Assembly (NCBI RefSeq): GCF_021532375.1
Contig: NZ_JAKGAP010000018.1
Location: 1 to 64,000 of the forward strand
Source of the DNA: Paenibacillus alkaliterrae
Lineage (GTDB): Bacteria > Bacillota > Bacilli > Paenibacillales > Paenibacillaceae
Length of the DNA stretch: 64,000 nt
Direction: 5' to 3'
Shown here piece by piece: positions 42,638 through 51,734 of the stretch. Every line of letters starts with the position of its first letter. Position 1 is the first letter of the stretch. Position numbers and translations under genes: made by a program. Below the pieces are notes generated by a model that saw only the letters and a program-made list of their open reading frames with translations, was not told the origin of the DNA and did no database searches.

Positions 42638-44707
42638 ATGGTACAAAGTTTATGGGACAACTCAAAAGCATCTCAGCTTGAAGGCGGACTAGCCGAGCTC
42701 GTATACCGCTCCAACATTATCGGTGAAGACCGTCGCGTTTGCAATTACGGCGGCGGCAATACTTCCACTAAAACGATCGTAAAGGATTTCCGCGGCCGGG
42801 ACGTTGAGGTCATGTATGTAAAAGGAAGCGGATCTGACCTGGCGACGATGAAAGCGGGCAATTTTACCGGCCTGCGCATGGATGACATTCGTCCATTATT
42901 CGAACGTTCTGAAATGCCCGACGAGGAAATGGTTGCTTACCTGGTGAACTGCATGATCGATTCCAAGCACCCGCGCGCTTCAATCGAGACTTTGCTGCAT
43001 GCTTTCCTTCCATTTAAACACGTGGATCATACGCATCCGGATTCGATTATCAGCCTATGCTGCGCAGATAACGGCAAGGCGCTTGCGAAAGAAATTTTCG
43101 GCGACCGCTTCGTATGGGTGCCTTATGTGCGTCCCGGCTTTAACCTTTCGAAAATGATTGCGGAAGGCGTACTCGCTAACCCGAACGCCGAGCTTGTGCT
43201 TATGGAGAAGCATGGCCTCGTTACCTGGGGAGAGACTTCGGAGGAGTGCTATGCGCAAACGATCAAAATCATCTCCGAAGCGGAAGCGTTCATCGAGGCT
43301 CGCTTTGACGAAGCATCGCTGTTCGGCGGCGTGAAACATGAGGTGCTGGCTGCCGACGTCCGCAGAAGCGTGGCTGCCCAGGTTATGCCAACGATTCGCG
43401 GCGCGGTAAGCGATGCGAAGAAAATGATCTTGTCCTACGACGACGAAGCGGACGTGCTTGCGTTCGTTAGCGGCCAAAACTCGCCGCAATTGTCCCAAGT
43501 GGGCGCGGCTTGCCCGGATCATCTCGTGCACACGAAGGTTGTTCCGCTATTCATCGACTGGACGCCGGACGCAGAAGACGTTGACGGCTTGAAACAAAAA
43601 TTGGCAGCAGGAATTTCTGCGTATAAGGAACAATATAAAGCTTATTTCGACCGCAACAAAAATGAAGGCGACATTATGTTCGAGGCTGCGCCGCGCGTTA
43701 TTCTCATTCCGGGTATCGGCATGATCAACACGGGCAAAAGCTGGGCGATGTCGCAGGTAAGCGGCGCTCTTTATCACCGTGCGATCTCGGTTATGCGCGG
43801 AGCTACCGCACTCGGCGATTTCGTATCGCTGAGCGAGAACGAGTCGTACAACGTGGAATACTGGCCGCTTGAGCTTTACAAATTGTCGCTTGCTCCTGCA
43901 GAAGCTGAATTTTCCCGCAAGGTTGCCTTCATTACTGGCGGCGCAGGCGGAATCGGCAGCGAAACAGCACGTCGTTTAGTATCGGAAGGCGCGCATGTCG
44001 TGCTGGCCGACCTGAATCTTGAAGGAGCTCAGAAGGTTGCTGCTGAAATCAACGAAAAATTCGGCGAGAACCGGGCGACAGCTGTTAAAATGGACGTAAC
44101 GAGCGAGGAGCAGGTGGTTGCGGCTTATGCCGAAACATCGCTTGCTTATGGAGGCGTTGATATTATCATCAACAATGCAGGTTTGGCTACATCCAGCCCG
44201 TTCGATGAAACATCGCTTAGAGAATGGAACCTGAACATGAACGTGCTTGGCACAGGTTACTTCCTGGTAGCCCGCGAAGCATTCAAGCTGATGAAGCAGC
44301 AAAGCATCGGCGGCAACATGGTATTTATCGGCTCGAAAAACTCCGTTTACGCCGGTAAGAACGCCTCCGCATACAGCGCGGCGAAAGCATTGGAAGCTCA
44401 TCTGGCTCGCTGCATTGCGGCTGAGGGCGGCGAGTTCGGCATTCGGGTGAACACGATTTTGCCGGATGCTATTTTGCAGGGCTCTGCTATCTGGAACGGC
44501 AGCTGGCGCAACGAGCGCGCAGCGGCTTACGGTATTGAACCTGATCAGCTGGAAGAATACTACCGTAAACGCACGACGCTGCTCGTAAACATCTATCCGC
44601 GCGATATTGCAGAAGGCATTGCGTACTTCGCATCGTCCAAAGCGGACAAAACGACAGGCTGCATGCTGACGATTGACGGCGGCGTACCGGCAGCTTTTAC
44701 CCGATAG
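42638..44707 (+). CDS. rhaEW: bifunctional rhamnulose-1-phosphate aldolase / L-lactaldehyde dehydrogenase
   Basis: A 689-residue fusion. Residues 1-420 are a class II aldolase (NYGGGNTSTK, zinc-binding HVDHTHPDS, MEKHGLVTWG). From about 430 there is a short-chain dehydrogenase (TGGAGGIGSE, NNAG, YSAAK, TIDGGVPAAF). Together they cleave L-rhamnulose 1-phosphate to DHAP and L-lactaldehyde and oxidise the aldehyde to L-lactate. The same fusion is known as RhaEW/YuxG. GGAGG precedes ATG. It is first in the rhamnose operon; the fusion lets a reactive aldehyde be handed on directly. Confidence 0.92.
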   Translation: MVQSLWDNSKASQLEGGLAELVYRSNIIGEDRRVCNYGGGNTSTKTIVKDFRGRDVEVMYVKGSGSDLATMKAGNFTGLRMDDIRPLFERSEMPDEEMVAYLVNCMIDSKHPRASIETLLHAFLPFKHVDHTHPDSIISLCCADNGKALAKEIFGDRFVWVPYVRPGFNLSKMIAEGVLANPNAELVLMEKHGLVTWGETSEECYAQTIKIISEAEAFIEARFDEASLFGGVKHEVLAADVRRSVAAQVMPTIRGAVSDAKKMILSYDDEADVLAFVSGQNSPQLSQVGAACPDHLVHTKVVPLFIDWTPDAEDVDGLKQKLAAGISAYKEQYKAYFDRNKNEGDIMFEAAPRVILIPGIGMINTGKSWAMSQVSGALYHRAISVMRGATALGDFVSLSENESYNVEYWPLELYKLSLAPAEAEFSRKVAFITGGAGGIGSETARRLVSEGAHVVLADLNLEGAQKVAAEINEKFGENRATAVKMDVTSEEQVVAAYAETSLAYGGVDIIINNAGLATSSPFDETSLREWNLNMNVLGTGYFLVAREAFKLMKQQSIGGNMVFIGSKNSVYAGKNASAYSAAKALEAHLARCIAAEGGEFGIRVNTILPDAILQGSAIWNGSWRNERAAAYGIEPDQLEEYYRKRTTLLVNIYPRDIAEGIAYFASSKADKTTGCMLTIDGGVPAAFTR

Positions 44708-44721
44708 GAGGTTGGAGAGCT

Positions 44722-45093
44722 ATGTTTCAAGCGCGAGGCGAAAAACATTGGTTTATACCTGACGGTTATATTCCGCCAGATAGCACGGGATCGCTGACCA
44801 GCCATGAATCGGTTTGCGTATTGAACATTTCCTCGGAAGAAGCACTCATTCGCTTTACGATATTTTTTGAGGATCGCGAACCGATGGAGGATATTCTCGT
44901 CGTCGTGCAGGGAAGACGCACGAAGCATATACGCACCAGCTCGCTGATGAAGAATGGAGCGCCGATTCCGATCGGCGTTCCTTATGCCATCGAGGTGCAA
45001 AGCGATATTCCAATCATCGTGCAATATAGCCGGTTGGATTCAACGCAAGCAGAAAACACGCTAATGTCAACCATAGCTTATCCCATTAAATAA
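44722..45093 (+). CDS. ASRT-like (sensory rhodopsin transducer family) small protein
   Basis: A 123-residue all-beta protein matching the family of the Anabaena sensory rhodopsin transducer: WFIPDGYIPP, SHESVCVLN, FEDREPM, RRTKHIR, VPIIVQYSRLDSTQAENTLMSTIAY (read from 8 to 120). There is no rhodopsin gene here. It lies 14 bases after rhaEW and 28 before the rhamnose isomerase, inside the operon. Family members outside phototrophs have been proposed to bind small molecules such as sugars. A role as rhamnose-pathway sensor or accessory subunit is inference. Confidence 0.8.
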   Translation: MFQARGEKHWFIPDGYIPPDSTGSLTSHESVCVLNISSEEALIRFTIFFEDREPMEDILVVVQGRRTKHIRTSSLMKNGAPIPIGVPYAIEVQSDIPIIVQYSRLDSTQAENTLMSTIAYPIK

Positions 45094-45121
45094 TTAACTC
45101 ACATTAGAGAGGGTGTTCGAG

Positions 45122-46342
45122 ATGTCCGACCGCGCATACGCGTTTTTCGAGGAACAGCAGCAAGCAAGAGGCATTAACATAGATGAAGTGAAAGTAAGAC
45201 TGAAAGCGCTCAAAATCGAGACGCCTTCATGGGGTTATGGCGATTCTGGTACTCGGTTTAAAGTATTCCAGAAGGAGGGCGTGCCGCGCAATCCGTTCGA
45301 GAAATTCGAGGATGCGGCACAGGTGCATAACCTGACTGGCCTTGCTCCTTCCGTAGCGATTCACATTCCGTGGGATAAAGTGGAGGATTACAGCAAGCTG
45401 AGAAGTCATGCCGAAGGTCTTGGACTTTCCATCGGCGCGGTTAATCCTAACCTGTTCCAGGATGAGGAATACATGCTTGGCAGCATAACGAATTCGGATG
45501 CTGCAATTCGCCGCAAAGCGACGGATCACCTGCTGAAGTGCGTAGACATTGCGAAGGAGACGGGCTCGCGCGATCTTAGCCTATGGTTCGCCGACGGCAC
45601 GAATTATCCGGGCCAAGGCCATATCCGCAAGCGTAAAGGCTGGATGCAGGAAGCTTTGACCGAAATGTACAACGCGATGACGCCGGAAATGCGGATGCTC
45701 ATCGAGTATAAATGCTTCGAGCCGGCATTCTACCATACTGATCTTGCCGATTGGGGCATGGCGTACAATTTGGCGCAAAAGCTTGGTCCGCAAGCCGAGG
45801 TGCTTGTCGATACGGGCCATCATCTTCCAGGCGCGAACATCGAGCATATCGTTGCGTACCTGCTGGACGAGAAGCGTCTGGGCGGCTTCCACTTCAACAG
45901 CCGTAAATATGCGGATGACGATTTGATCGTCGGTTCCGTTAATCCATATGAGCTGTTCCTGATTTTCTATCAAATTTTGAGTGCGGCTGGCGATTCGGAT
46001 GCGGCTGTCCGCAAAAACGTTGAAAATATTGCCTATATGATCGACCAATCCCACAATATCGAGCAAAAAATTCCGGCGATGCTGCGTTCGGTGCTTAATG
46101 TGCAAACGCAATTCGCGAAGGCGCTTCTCATAAACCATGATGAAGTGAATGCAGCTGCTGAACGCCATGATGTTCTTGGCGCTGAGGATGCCGTTCGCCG
46201 CGCGTTCGAGTTTGACGTGACGCCGTTGCTGCACGCGATCCGCGAGGAGCAAGGATTGCCGCTTGATCCGATGAAAGCTTATCTAAGCAGCAGCTATGGC
46301 AAAGATATTCTGGTGAGAGGCAAGGGCGGTGCCAGCTGGTGA
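45122..46342 (+). CDS. rhaI: L-rhamnose isomerase (RhaI, Pseudomonas stutzeri type)
   Basis: A 406-residue isomerase converting L-rhamnose to L-rhamnulose. The barrel ligands Glu and His are seen in IEYKCFEPAFYHTD, VDTGHHLPGANIEH and GGFHFNSRKYADDD, as in the P. stutzeri enzyme rather than E. coli RhaA. ATG 45122 is preferred because GAGAGGG ends 8 bases before it; GTG 45113 overlaps that site. Its stop overlaps the kinase start (GTGA), giving translational coupling. Confidence 0.9.
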   Translation: MSDRAYAFFEEQQQARGINIDEVKVRLKALKIETPSWGYGDSGTRFKVFQKEGVPRNPFEKFEDAAQVHNLTGLAPSVAIHIPWDKVEDYSKLRSHAEGLGLSIGAVNPNLFQDEEYMLGSITNSDAAIRRKATDHLLKCVDIAKETGSRDLSLWFADGTNYPGQGHIRKRKGWMQEALTEMYNAMTPEMRMLIEYKCFEPAFYHTDLADWGMAYNLAQKLGPQAEVLVDTGHHLPGANIEHIVAYLLDEKRLGGFHFNSRKYADDDLIVGSVNPYELFLIFYQILSAAGDSDAAVRKNVENIAYMIDQSHNIEQKIPAMLRSVLNVQTQFAKALLINHDEVNAAAERHDVLGAEDAVRRAFEFDVTPLLHAIREEQGLPLDPMKAYLSSSYGKDILVRGKGGASW

Positions 46343-47808
46343 CCATTCTCGCTTACGATCTCGGTGCGAGCAGCGGCAGAGCGCTGCTCGGCCGGCTGAA
46401 TGAGGGAAAGATTGAGGTTGAGGAGCTGCACCGGTTCCCGAATGATCCGGTGCAGGTCGGCGATCGGCTTCAATGGGATATTTTGCGGCTGCTGCATGAG
46501 CTTAAGCAGGGCTTGCTAAAGGTGAAGCACCGGGGGATTAAGCTGGACAGCATAGCGATCGATTCGTGGGCCGTGGATTTCGGCTTTATCGGGAGCAATG
46601 GAGAATTGCTGGGCAACCCTTACCATTATCGTGACCATCATACAGATGGGGTCATGGAGCAGGTTGTGGAAGAACTGTCGGCTTCGGCTATATTCGCGAA
46701 GACGGGCATTCAGTTTCTGCCGTTCAATACGATCTATCAGCTTGCCGCTTTGAAGCGGGCAGACTCGCCGTTATTGCGGGATGCGAAGCATTTTCTGATG
46801 ATACCGGATTTGCTCCGCTATTTCCTCACGGGGGAAATGTTTAATGAGTTCTCTAATGCAACGACGACGCAGCTTTATAATCCGGTCGCAGGCTCGTGGG
46901 ACGAGGAGCTGATTCGCGCGATCGGCCTTTCTCCAGAATGGTTTGGCAAGGTTGTTCAGCCTGGCGCACAGGTCGGACAATTGCGTTCATCGGTTTGCGC
47001 TGAGCTTGGCATCGAGCCTGTACCGGTTTACGCAGTAGCTGAGCATGACACCGGATCGGCGGTTGCCGCGGTTCCGGCGCTTGACCGTTCATTCGCTTAC
47101 TTAAGCTGCGGCACTTGGTCGCTGATGGGTACGGAGGTTAGCGGGCCGGTCATTAATGATTTGGCGCAGGAGCTGAATTTTACGAATGAAGGCGGCGCAT
47201 ACGGCACTTATCGGCTGCTGAAGAACATAATGGGCTTGTGGATATTGCAGGAATGCCGGCGTTCTTGGGAAAGGGCAGGAATTTCGTATGACTTTCCCGA
47301 ATTAGTAAAGCTGGCTAATGTGGCCGAGCCGTTCGCGGCTTTCATTGACCCTGACGATCCGTTGTTTCTTCACCCGGGCGATATGCCTGCAAGAATAGCC
47401 GAATATTGCAAGCGTACAGGGCAGAAAGTGCCGGCGGAAGCAGGGACGACCGTTCGCTGCATTTTGGAGAGCCTGGCCTTGAAATACCGTTGCGTGCTTG
47501 AGCTTACGGAGCAATTGTCCGGACAGTCGTTTAACGGGCTGCATATGGTCGGAGGCGGCATCCAGAACACGTTGCTGTGCCAGTGGACATCGAATGCGAT
47601 CGGCAAGCCGGTATGGGCAGGTCCCGTAGAAGGCAGCGCGATCGGCAATATGATCGTACAGTGGATCGCCGGCGGGAAGCTTTCGGACATATGGGAAGCC
47701 CGCAAGGTCATTCGCGGCTCGTTCCCGGTAGACGTATATGAGCCTGTGCATCATAAGGAATGGGACAACGCTTACCGTTCCTTCAGAGAGAAGACGGGAA
47801 TCGCTTAA
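46339..47808 (+). CDS. rhaB: L-rhamnulokinase
   Basis: A 489-residue FGGY kinase that phosphorylates L-rhamnulose. AYDLGASSGRALLG opens the first lobe; AEHDTGSAV and CGTWSLMGTE belong to the second; GGGIQNTLLCQWTSNAIG is the C-terminal ATP-site region. Start is GTG 46339 overlapping the isomerase stop. It is strongly similar along its length to the kinase of the fucose operon (4413-5915), so the two are paralogues specialised by context. Confidence 0.92.
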   Translation: MTILAYDLGASSGRALLGRLNEGKIEVEELHRFPNDPVQVGDRLQWDILRLLHELKQGLLKVKHRGIKLDSIAIDSWAVDFGFIGSNGELLGNPYHYRDHHTDGVMEQVVEELSASAIFAKTGIQFLPFNTIYQLAALKRADSPLLRDAKHFLMIPDLLRYFLTGEMFNEFSNATTTQLYNPVAGSWDEELIRAIGLSPEWFGKVVQPGAQVGQLRSSVCAELGIEPVPVYAVAEHDTGSAVAAVPALDRSFAYLSCGTWSLMGTEVSGPVINDLAQELNFTNEGGAYGTYRLLKNIMGLWILQECRRSWERAGISYDFPELVKLANVAEPFAAFIDPDDPLFLHPGDMPARIAEYCKRTGQKVPAEAGTTVRCILESLALKYRCVLELTEQLSGQSFNGLHMVGGGIQNTLLCQWTSNAIGKPVWAGPVEGSAIGNMIVQWIAGGKLSDIWEARKVIRGSFPVDVYEPVHHKEWDNAYRSFREKTGIA

Positions 47809-47843
47809 GGCGAATTCAAATATAGGTAAGAAAGAGGTACGCT

Positions 47844-48602
47844 ATGCTGGCCCAGGAACGATACGACAAAATTGTACAGCTGGTAAATGAGAGAGGCAGT
47901 ATTAGAGTAACGGAGCTAAGCGAGCTTTGTCAGGTGACCGAGGAAACGATTCGGCGCGACCTTGACCGCTTGGAACAAGCCGGACGATTACGCCGCTCCC
48001 ATGGCGGTGCGGTTAGCGTGAAGGATCAGCAGCCGGAAATTCCTTATTTCGAGCGGGAGGTTATGCGGGCGGATGAGAAGAAGCGTATTGCGGAGGAAGC
48101 GATTAAGCTGATTCAGCCGCAGGATCGCATTCTGCTCGATGCGAGCTCGACGGCGTGGTACATGGCGGCGAGCATGCCGGACATTCCGCTCACCGTGCTC
48201 ACCAACTCCATCAAAGTAGCCATGGAGCTCAGCAGCAAGGAAAAGATCGAGGTCATCTCGACCGGCGGCATATTGGCATCAAGATCATTGTCCTATGTCG
48301 GTCCGCTGGCAGAGCGTTCTCTTGATGCGTACCATGTAGACAAAGCGTTTTTCTCGTGCAAGGGCGTTCATCTTGAACGCGGAATAAGCGAGTCCAACGA
48401 GCTGCAGGCACGTATCAAGCACAAAATGATCGGCATGGCGGACCAGGTCATCCTGCTCGCCGATTCCAGCAAGTTCGGCGTACAAGCGTTCACGCATGTC
48501 GCTGAACTCCGCGATATCCATACGATCATCACGGATGGCCGTTTATCCGGCGAGCTCCTTGCGCAGCTCGAAGAAAAGCAAATAACCGTAACAACGGTGT
48601 AA
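47844..48602 (+). CDS. DeoR/GlpR-family regulator of the rhamnose operon
   Basis: A 252-residue repressor. N-terminal DeoR helix-turn-helix (RYDKIVQLVNERGSIRVTEL, ETIRRDLDRLEQAG, RSHGGAV) and a C-terminal sugar-phosphate-isomerase-like effector domain (LLDASSTAWYMAASM, SKEKIEVISTGG, LLADSSKFG). Such proteins are usually relieved by a phosphorylated sugar; rhamnulose 1-phosphate is the natural candidate here. It is last gene of the rhamnose operon, 35 bases after rhaB. Confidence 0.88.
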   Translation: MLAQERYDKIVQLVNERGSIRVTELSELCQVTEETIRRDLDRLEQAGRLRRSHGGAVSVKDQQPEIPYFEREVMRADEKKRIAEEAIKLIQPQDRILLDASSTAWYMAASMPDIPLTVLTNSIKVAMELSSKEKIEVISTGGILASRSLSYVGPLAERSLDAYHVDKAFFSCKGVHLERGISESNELQARIKHKMIGMADQVILLADSSKFGVQAFTHVAELRDIHTIITDGRLSGELLAQLEEKQITVTTV

Positions 48603-48611
48603 TGGTGCTGG

Positions 48612-48660
48612 ATGGCGCCACGCTCACATTGAAGCGCGGCGCCATTTGGCTCTCATTTTT
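48612..48660 (+). terminator. terminator-like hairpin after the rhamnose operon
   Basis: ATGGCGCC (48612-48619) pairs with GGCGCCAT (48638-48645); a T-run follows only after ten bases, so efficiency is uncertain. Confidence 0.5.
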
Positions 48661-48669
48661 TTATTAAAC

Positions 48670-48691
48670 TTGTCTGACAACCTGATATAAT
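48670..48691 (+). promoter_or_regulatory. lutABC promoter with LutR-type operator
   Basis: The palindrome TTGTCTGACAA (48670-48680) fits FadR/LldR-type operators (TNGTNNNACNA). It sits just upstream of TATAAT (48686-48691), within the spacer of the promoter. The regulator is probably the product of 51735-52457. Confidence 0.65.
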
Positions 48692-48722
48692 AAAATGAAA
48701 AAGCGATGAAAGGGGTGCGGGA

Positions 48723-49451
48723 ATGAAGGTTTCATTATTTATTACTTGCCTAAGCGATGCGCTGTACCCTCGTGTCGGCGAAGCGATGGTGCGCTTGCTG
48801 GCGAAATACGGCGTCTCGCTTCAGTTTCCTACGGTGCAAACCTGCTGTGGTCAGCCTGCATATAACAGCGGCTACTGGAAGGAAGCGAGAGATTCGGCGA
48901 AAACGATTTTGGATGCTTTTGAAGACAGCGATTTTGTCATCTCTCCTTCGGGCTCTTGTACCGGCATGATCCATCATTATCCGAAGCTGTTTGAGGATGA
49001 TCCCGTTATGCTGGAGCGGGCGAAACGGTTGCAAAGCAAGGCATACGAATTTACGCAATTTCTCGTGCAGGTGCTTGGCGTAACGGACGTCGGTGCTGCT
49101 TTTCCGCATAAGGTTACGTATCATCCCTCCTGTCACGGCAGCCGTATACTCGGCGTGAAGGATGAGCCGCTGGCGCTCATTAACAACGTAAAGGGACTTG
49201 AGCTCGTTCCGCTGCCGTTCGCGGAGGACTGCTGCGGCTTCGGCGGTACGTTTGCGGTGAAAATGGCCGATATTTCCGGTGCAATGGTTACAGAGAAGGT
49301 CGATCACGTGCTGGAGACGGAAGCGGAGGTTTTGGTAGGACTCGACATGGCGTGCTTGCTCAATATTGCCGGCAATCTGCGCTATCGGAACGAACCGGTT
49401 CGCGTCATGCATTTGGCCGAGCTTCTGTATGAAGGGGTGAAAGAAGCATGA
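48723..49451 (+). CDS. lutA: lactate utilization protein A
   Basis: A 242-residue member of the CCG-domain Fe-S oxidoreductases. Two cysteine-rich repeats are seen (QTCCGQPAYNSG and DCCGFGGTFAVK) together with CLSD, PSGSC and HPSCHGSR. LutA works with LutB and LutC to oxidise L-lactate to pyruvate. AAAGGGG and GGGA precede the ATG, and the stop overlaps lutB (ATGA). Next to a pathway that makes L-lactate from rhamnose, its role is well explained. Confidence 0.92.
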   Translation: MKVSLFITCLSDALYPRVGEAMVRLLAKYGVSLQFPTVQTCCGQPAYNSGYWKEARDSAKTILDAFEDSDFVISPSGSCTGMIHHYPKLFEDDPVMLERAKRLQSKAYEFTQFLVQVLGVTDVGAAFPHKVTYHPSCHGSRILGVKDEPLALINNVKGLELVPLPFAEDCCGFGGTFAVKMADISGAMVTEKVDHVLETEAEVLVGLDMACLLNIAGNLRYRNEPVRVMHLAELLYEGVKEA

Positions 49452-50980
49452 GTGCTGCGCATAAGAAGGTACAAACGGTGAAAGCTAGAGCGGATCTGGC
49501 TCTTAATGACGAGTTTTTGCGCAAAGCGGTCCGGTTTACGACGGAGCGGCTTCGCAACGGGAAGAAAAAAGCGACCGAGGAGCACGGGAATTGGGAGGAG
49601 TGGCGCGAGCGCGGCAGACAAATCCGTCTGCATACGATCGCCCATCTCGACTACTATTTGAATTTGTTCGTGAACAATGCAAGGGCGAACGGCGTGCATG
49701 TGCATTTTGCGAATACGGCCGAGGAAGCGGTGAAGCTGACGCTGGATATTGCCGAGCATGCAGGTGCCAAGTCCGTCGTCAAATCAAAGTCGATGGTGTC
49801 GGAGGAGCTGCATCTCAATCACGCGCTTGAATCCATTGGCGTAGAAGCGGTAGAGACCGATTTGGGCGAATATATTATTCAGCTTGCCGGTGAGATGCCA
49901 TCCCACATCGTCATTCCCGCCATTCACAAGAACCGCTATCAAATCGCGGATTTGCTGTCCAAGGAAGCGGGCTACACCCTGCCTCCGGATACGACCGCGC
50001 TTGCCGGATTCGTTCGCAAGAAGCTGCGCGAGAAGTTTCTGGAGGCTGAGATCGGAATGACCGGCTGCAACTTCGCGATTGCCGAGACCGGTTCGATGGT
50101 ATTGTTCGAAAACGAAGGAAACGCCCGCATGGTGAGCACCGTTCCAAAAACGCAAATTACGCTTATGGGCATGGAACGCATCATTCCTTCATGGTCTGAT
50201 CTGGAAGTGATGGCGACGCTATTGCCTCGCTCGGCTACGGGCCAGAAGCTGACGATGTATATGTCCGGCATTACCGGACCGCGCCGACCAGAGGATGCGG
50301 ACGGTCCTGACGAAATGCACATTATCATTATCGACAACGGACGTTCGCTGCAGCTCGGCGATCCCGAGTTTCAAGAGCTGCTGAACTGTATCCGCTGCGG
50401 CGCCTGCTTAAATGCTTGTCCCGTTTATCGCCATATCGGCGGCCATGCTTACGGCAGCACGTACAGCGGCCCAATTGGGGCGGTATTAACGCCATCACTT
50501 AACAAGAACATTGCCGAATGGGACGATGTCGCTAACGCATCAAGCTTATGCGGCGCCTGCTATGAAGCTTGTCCGGTCAAAATTCCGCTTCATGACATGC
50601 TCGTATATTTGCGCAGACGAAAGGTGGAGAGCGGCAACGGCAATAAGCTGGAATCGATCGGCATGCAGGGGTTCGCAACCATCATGGGCAATTCCTCGCG
50701 TCTGGGAGGCATGCTTCGACTAGGAAAGCTGGGTCAAAAGCTAGTCGTGCGCAGCGGAGTTATTAAGACGAAGCTGGGACCACTGAAGGGGTGGAACACG
50801 TACCGCGTAACGCCAAGCTTGCCTAAGGAGTCATTCCGTGACCGTTGGGAAACGCTGGATCAGGAGCTGAAGCAGGGCCTGAAGCAAATGGATTCGTCTA
50901 TGCAAAATCGGATGGAAGAGCTTGTAAGGAAGCGGGAGCAGGAGCAGAAGGAAGGCAAAGGAGGTCACGGACATGGCTGA
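49448..50980 (+). CDS. lutB: lactate utilization protein B (iron-sulfur)
   Basis: A 510-residue subunit. The N-terminal LUD domain is followed by two 4Fe-4S motifs, CIRCGACLNACPVYRH from residue 314 and CGACYEACPVKIP from about 368. A coiled, charged tail ends the protein. The subunit is predicted to pass electrons from lactate toward the respiratory chain with LutA and LutC. It overlaps lutA by four bases and lutC by eight, so the three are translated together. Confidence 0.93.
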   Translation: MSAAHKKVQTVKARADLALNDEFLRKAVRFTTERLRNGKKKATEEHGNWEEWRERGRQIRLHTIAHLDYYLNLFVNNARANGVHVHFANTAEEAVKLTLDIAEHAGAKSVVKSKSMVSEELHLNHALESIGVEAVETDLGEYIIQLAGEMPSHIVIPAIHKNRYQIADLLSKEAGYTLPPDTTALAGFVRKKLREKFLEAEIGMTGCNFAIAETGSMVLFENEGNARMVSTVPKTQITLMGMERIIPSWSDLEVMATLLPRSATGQKLTMYMSGITGPRRPEDADGPDEMHIIIIDNGRSLQLGDPEFQELLNCIRCGACLNACPVYRHIGGHAYGSTYSGPIGAVLTPSLNKNIAEWDDVANASSLCGACYEACPVKIPLHDMLVYLRRRKVESGNGNKLESIGMQGFATIMGNSSRLGGMLRLGKLGQKLVVRSGVIKTKLGPLKGWNTYRVTPSLPKESFRDRWETLDQELKQGLKQMDSSMQNRMEELVRKREQEQKEGKGGHGHG

Positions 50981-51698
50981 TACGCATAAGCAGTGGCTTG
51001 AGAAGCTGGAGGCCGAGTCGCGTGCGAAGCAGGAGCTGTTCATGAACGATATTGCTGCCAAGCTAAGACATCCGAGAATGTATGAGAAGCCGCAGCATCC
51101 GTTCCGCGGCGCTCCTGACTTCTGGAAAGCGTTCGAATGGTCCGAAGATGAGCGTGTCAAGGAGTTTACCGACAACTTTCTCTCGGTAGGCGGTCATGTG
51201 GCGAGACTTCAGACGATGGATGAAGCGAAGCAATTTATTGTGGATAAGGCCGAGGAAATGAGCGCGAAATACGTCGTGCGCCAAAATCAGCCGGAGCTTA
51301 CTGCGCTTGATTTGGAAGGCTCGCTGACGGATTCGCAGGTGTCGGTCTGGAATACCGATCCGGAACAGTACTGGAGGGCTCGTGCCGCGGAAGCGGATTT
51401 CGGCATCGTTATGGCGGACCATGCTGTTGCTTATACGGGCTCGGTTACGGTCTTGTCTGCCGAAAATAAAGGCCGCTCCGTCAGCCTGCTGCCAGCCGTG
51501 CTGATCATCATTATTCCGATCGAGCGGTTAAAAACGCGGCTGGGCGAGGTGCTCGTTACGTTTGACGAAGCAGGACGCGGGCAGTTGCCGGCGGGCATTC
51601 ATTTCATATCCGGCCCAAGCCGCTCCTCCGATATCGAAAATGATCTGACTATCGGCGTGCATGGTCCTGGCATTGTCTATGCATTGCTTGTAGGTTAA
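50973..51698 (+). CDS. lutC: lactate utilization protein C
   Basis: A 241-residue LUD-domain protein (DUF162): LEGSLTDSQVSVWNTDPEQYW, DFGIVMADHAVAYTGSV and the C-terminal HFISGPSRSSDIENDLTIGVHGPG typical of LutC/YkgG. AAAGGAGGT lies within the end of lutB. It completes the lutABC set that oxidises L-lactate. Confidence 0.92.
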   Translation: MADTHKQWLEKLEAESRAKQELFMNDIAAKLRHPRMYEKPQHPFRGAPDFWKAFEWSEDERVKEFTDNFLSVGGHVARLQTMDEAKQFIVDKAEEMSAKYVVRQNQPELTALDLEGSLTDSQVSVWNTDPEQYWRARAAEADFGIVMADHAVAYTGSVTVLSAENKGRSVSLLPAVLIIIIPIERLKTRLGEVLVTFDEAGRGQLPAGIHFISGPSRSSDIENDLTIGVHGPGIVYALLVG

Positions 51699-51734
51699 TC
51701 GAACATGTCAAAATGTATCAGGAGGTGACGCGCT

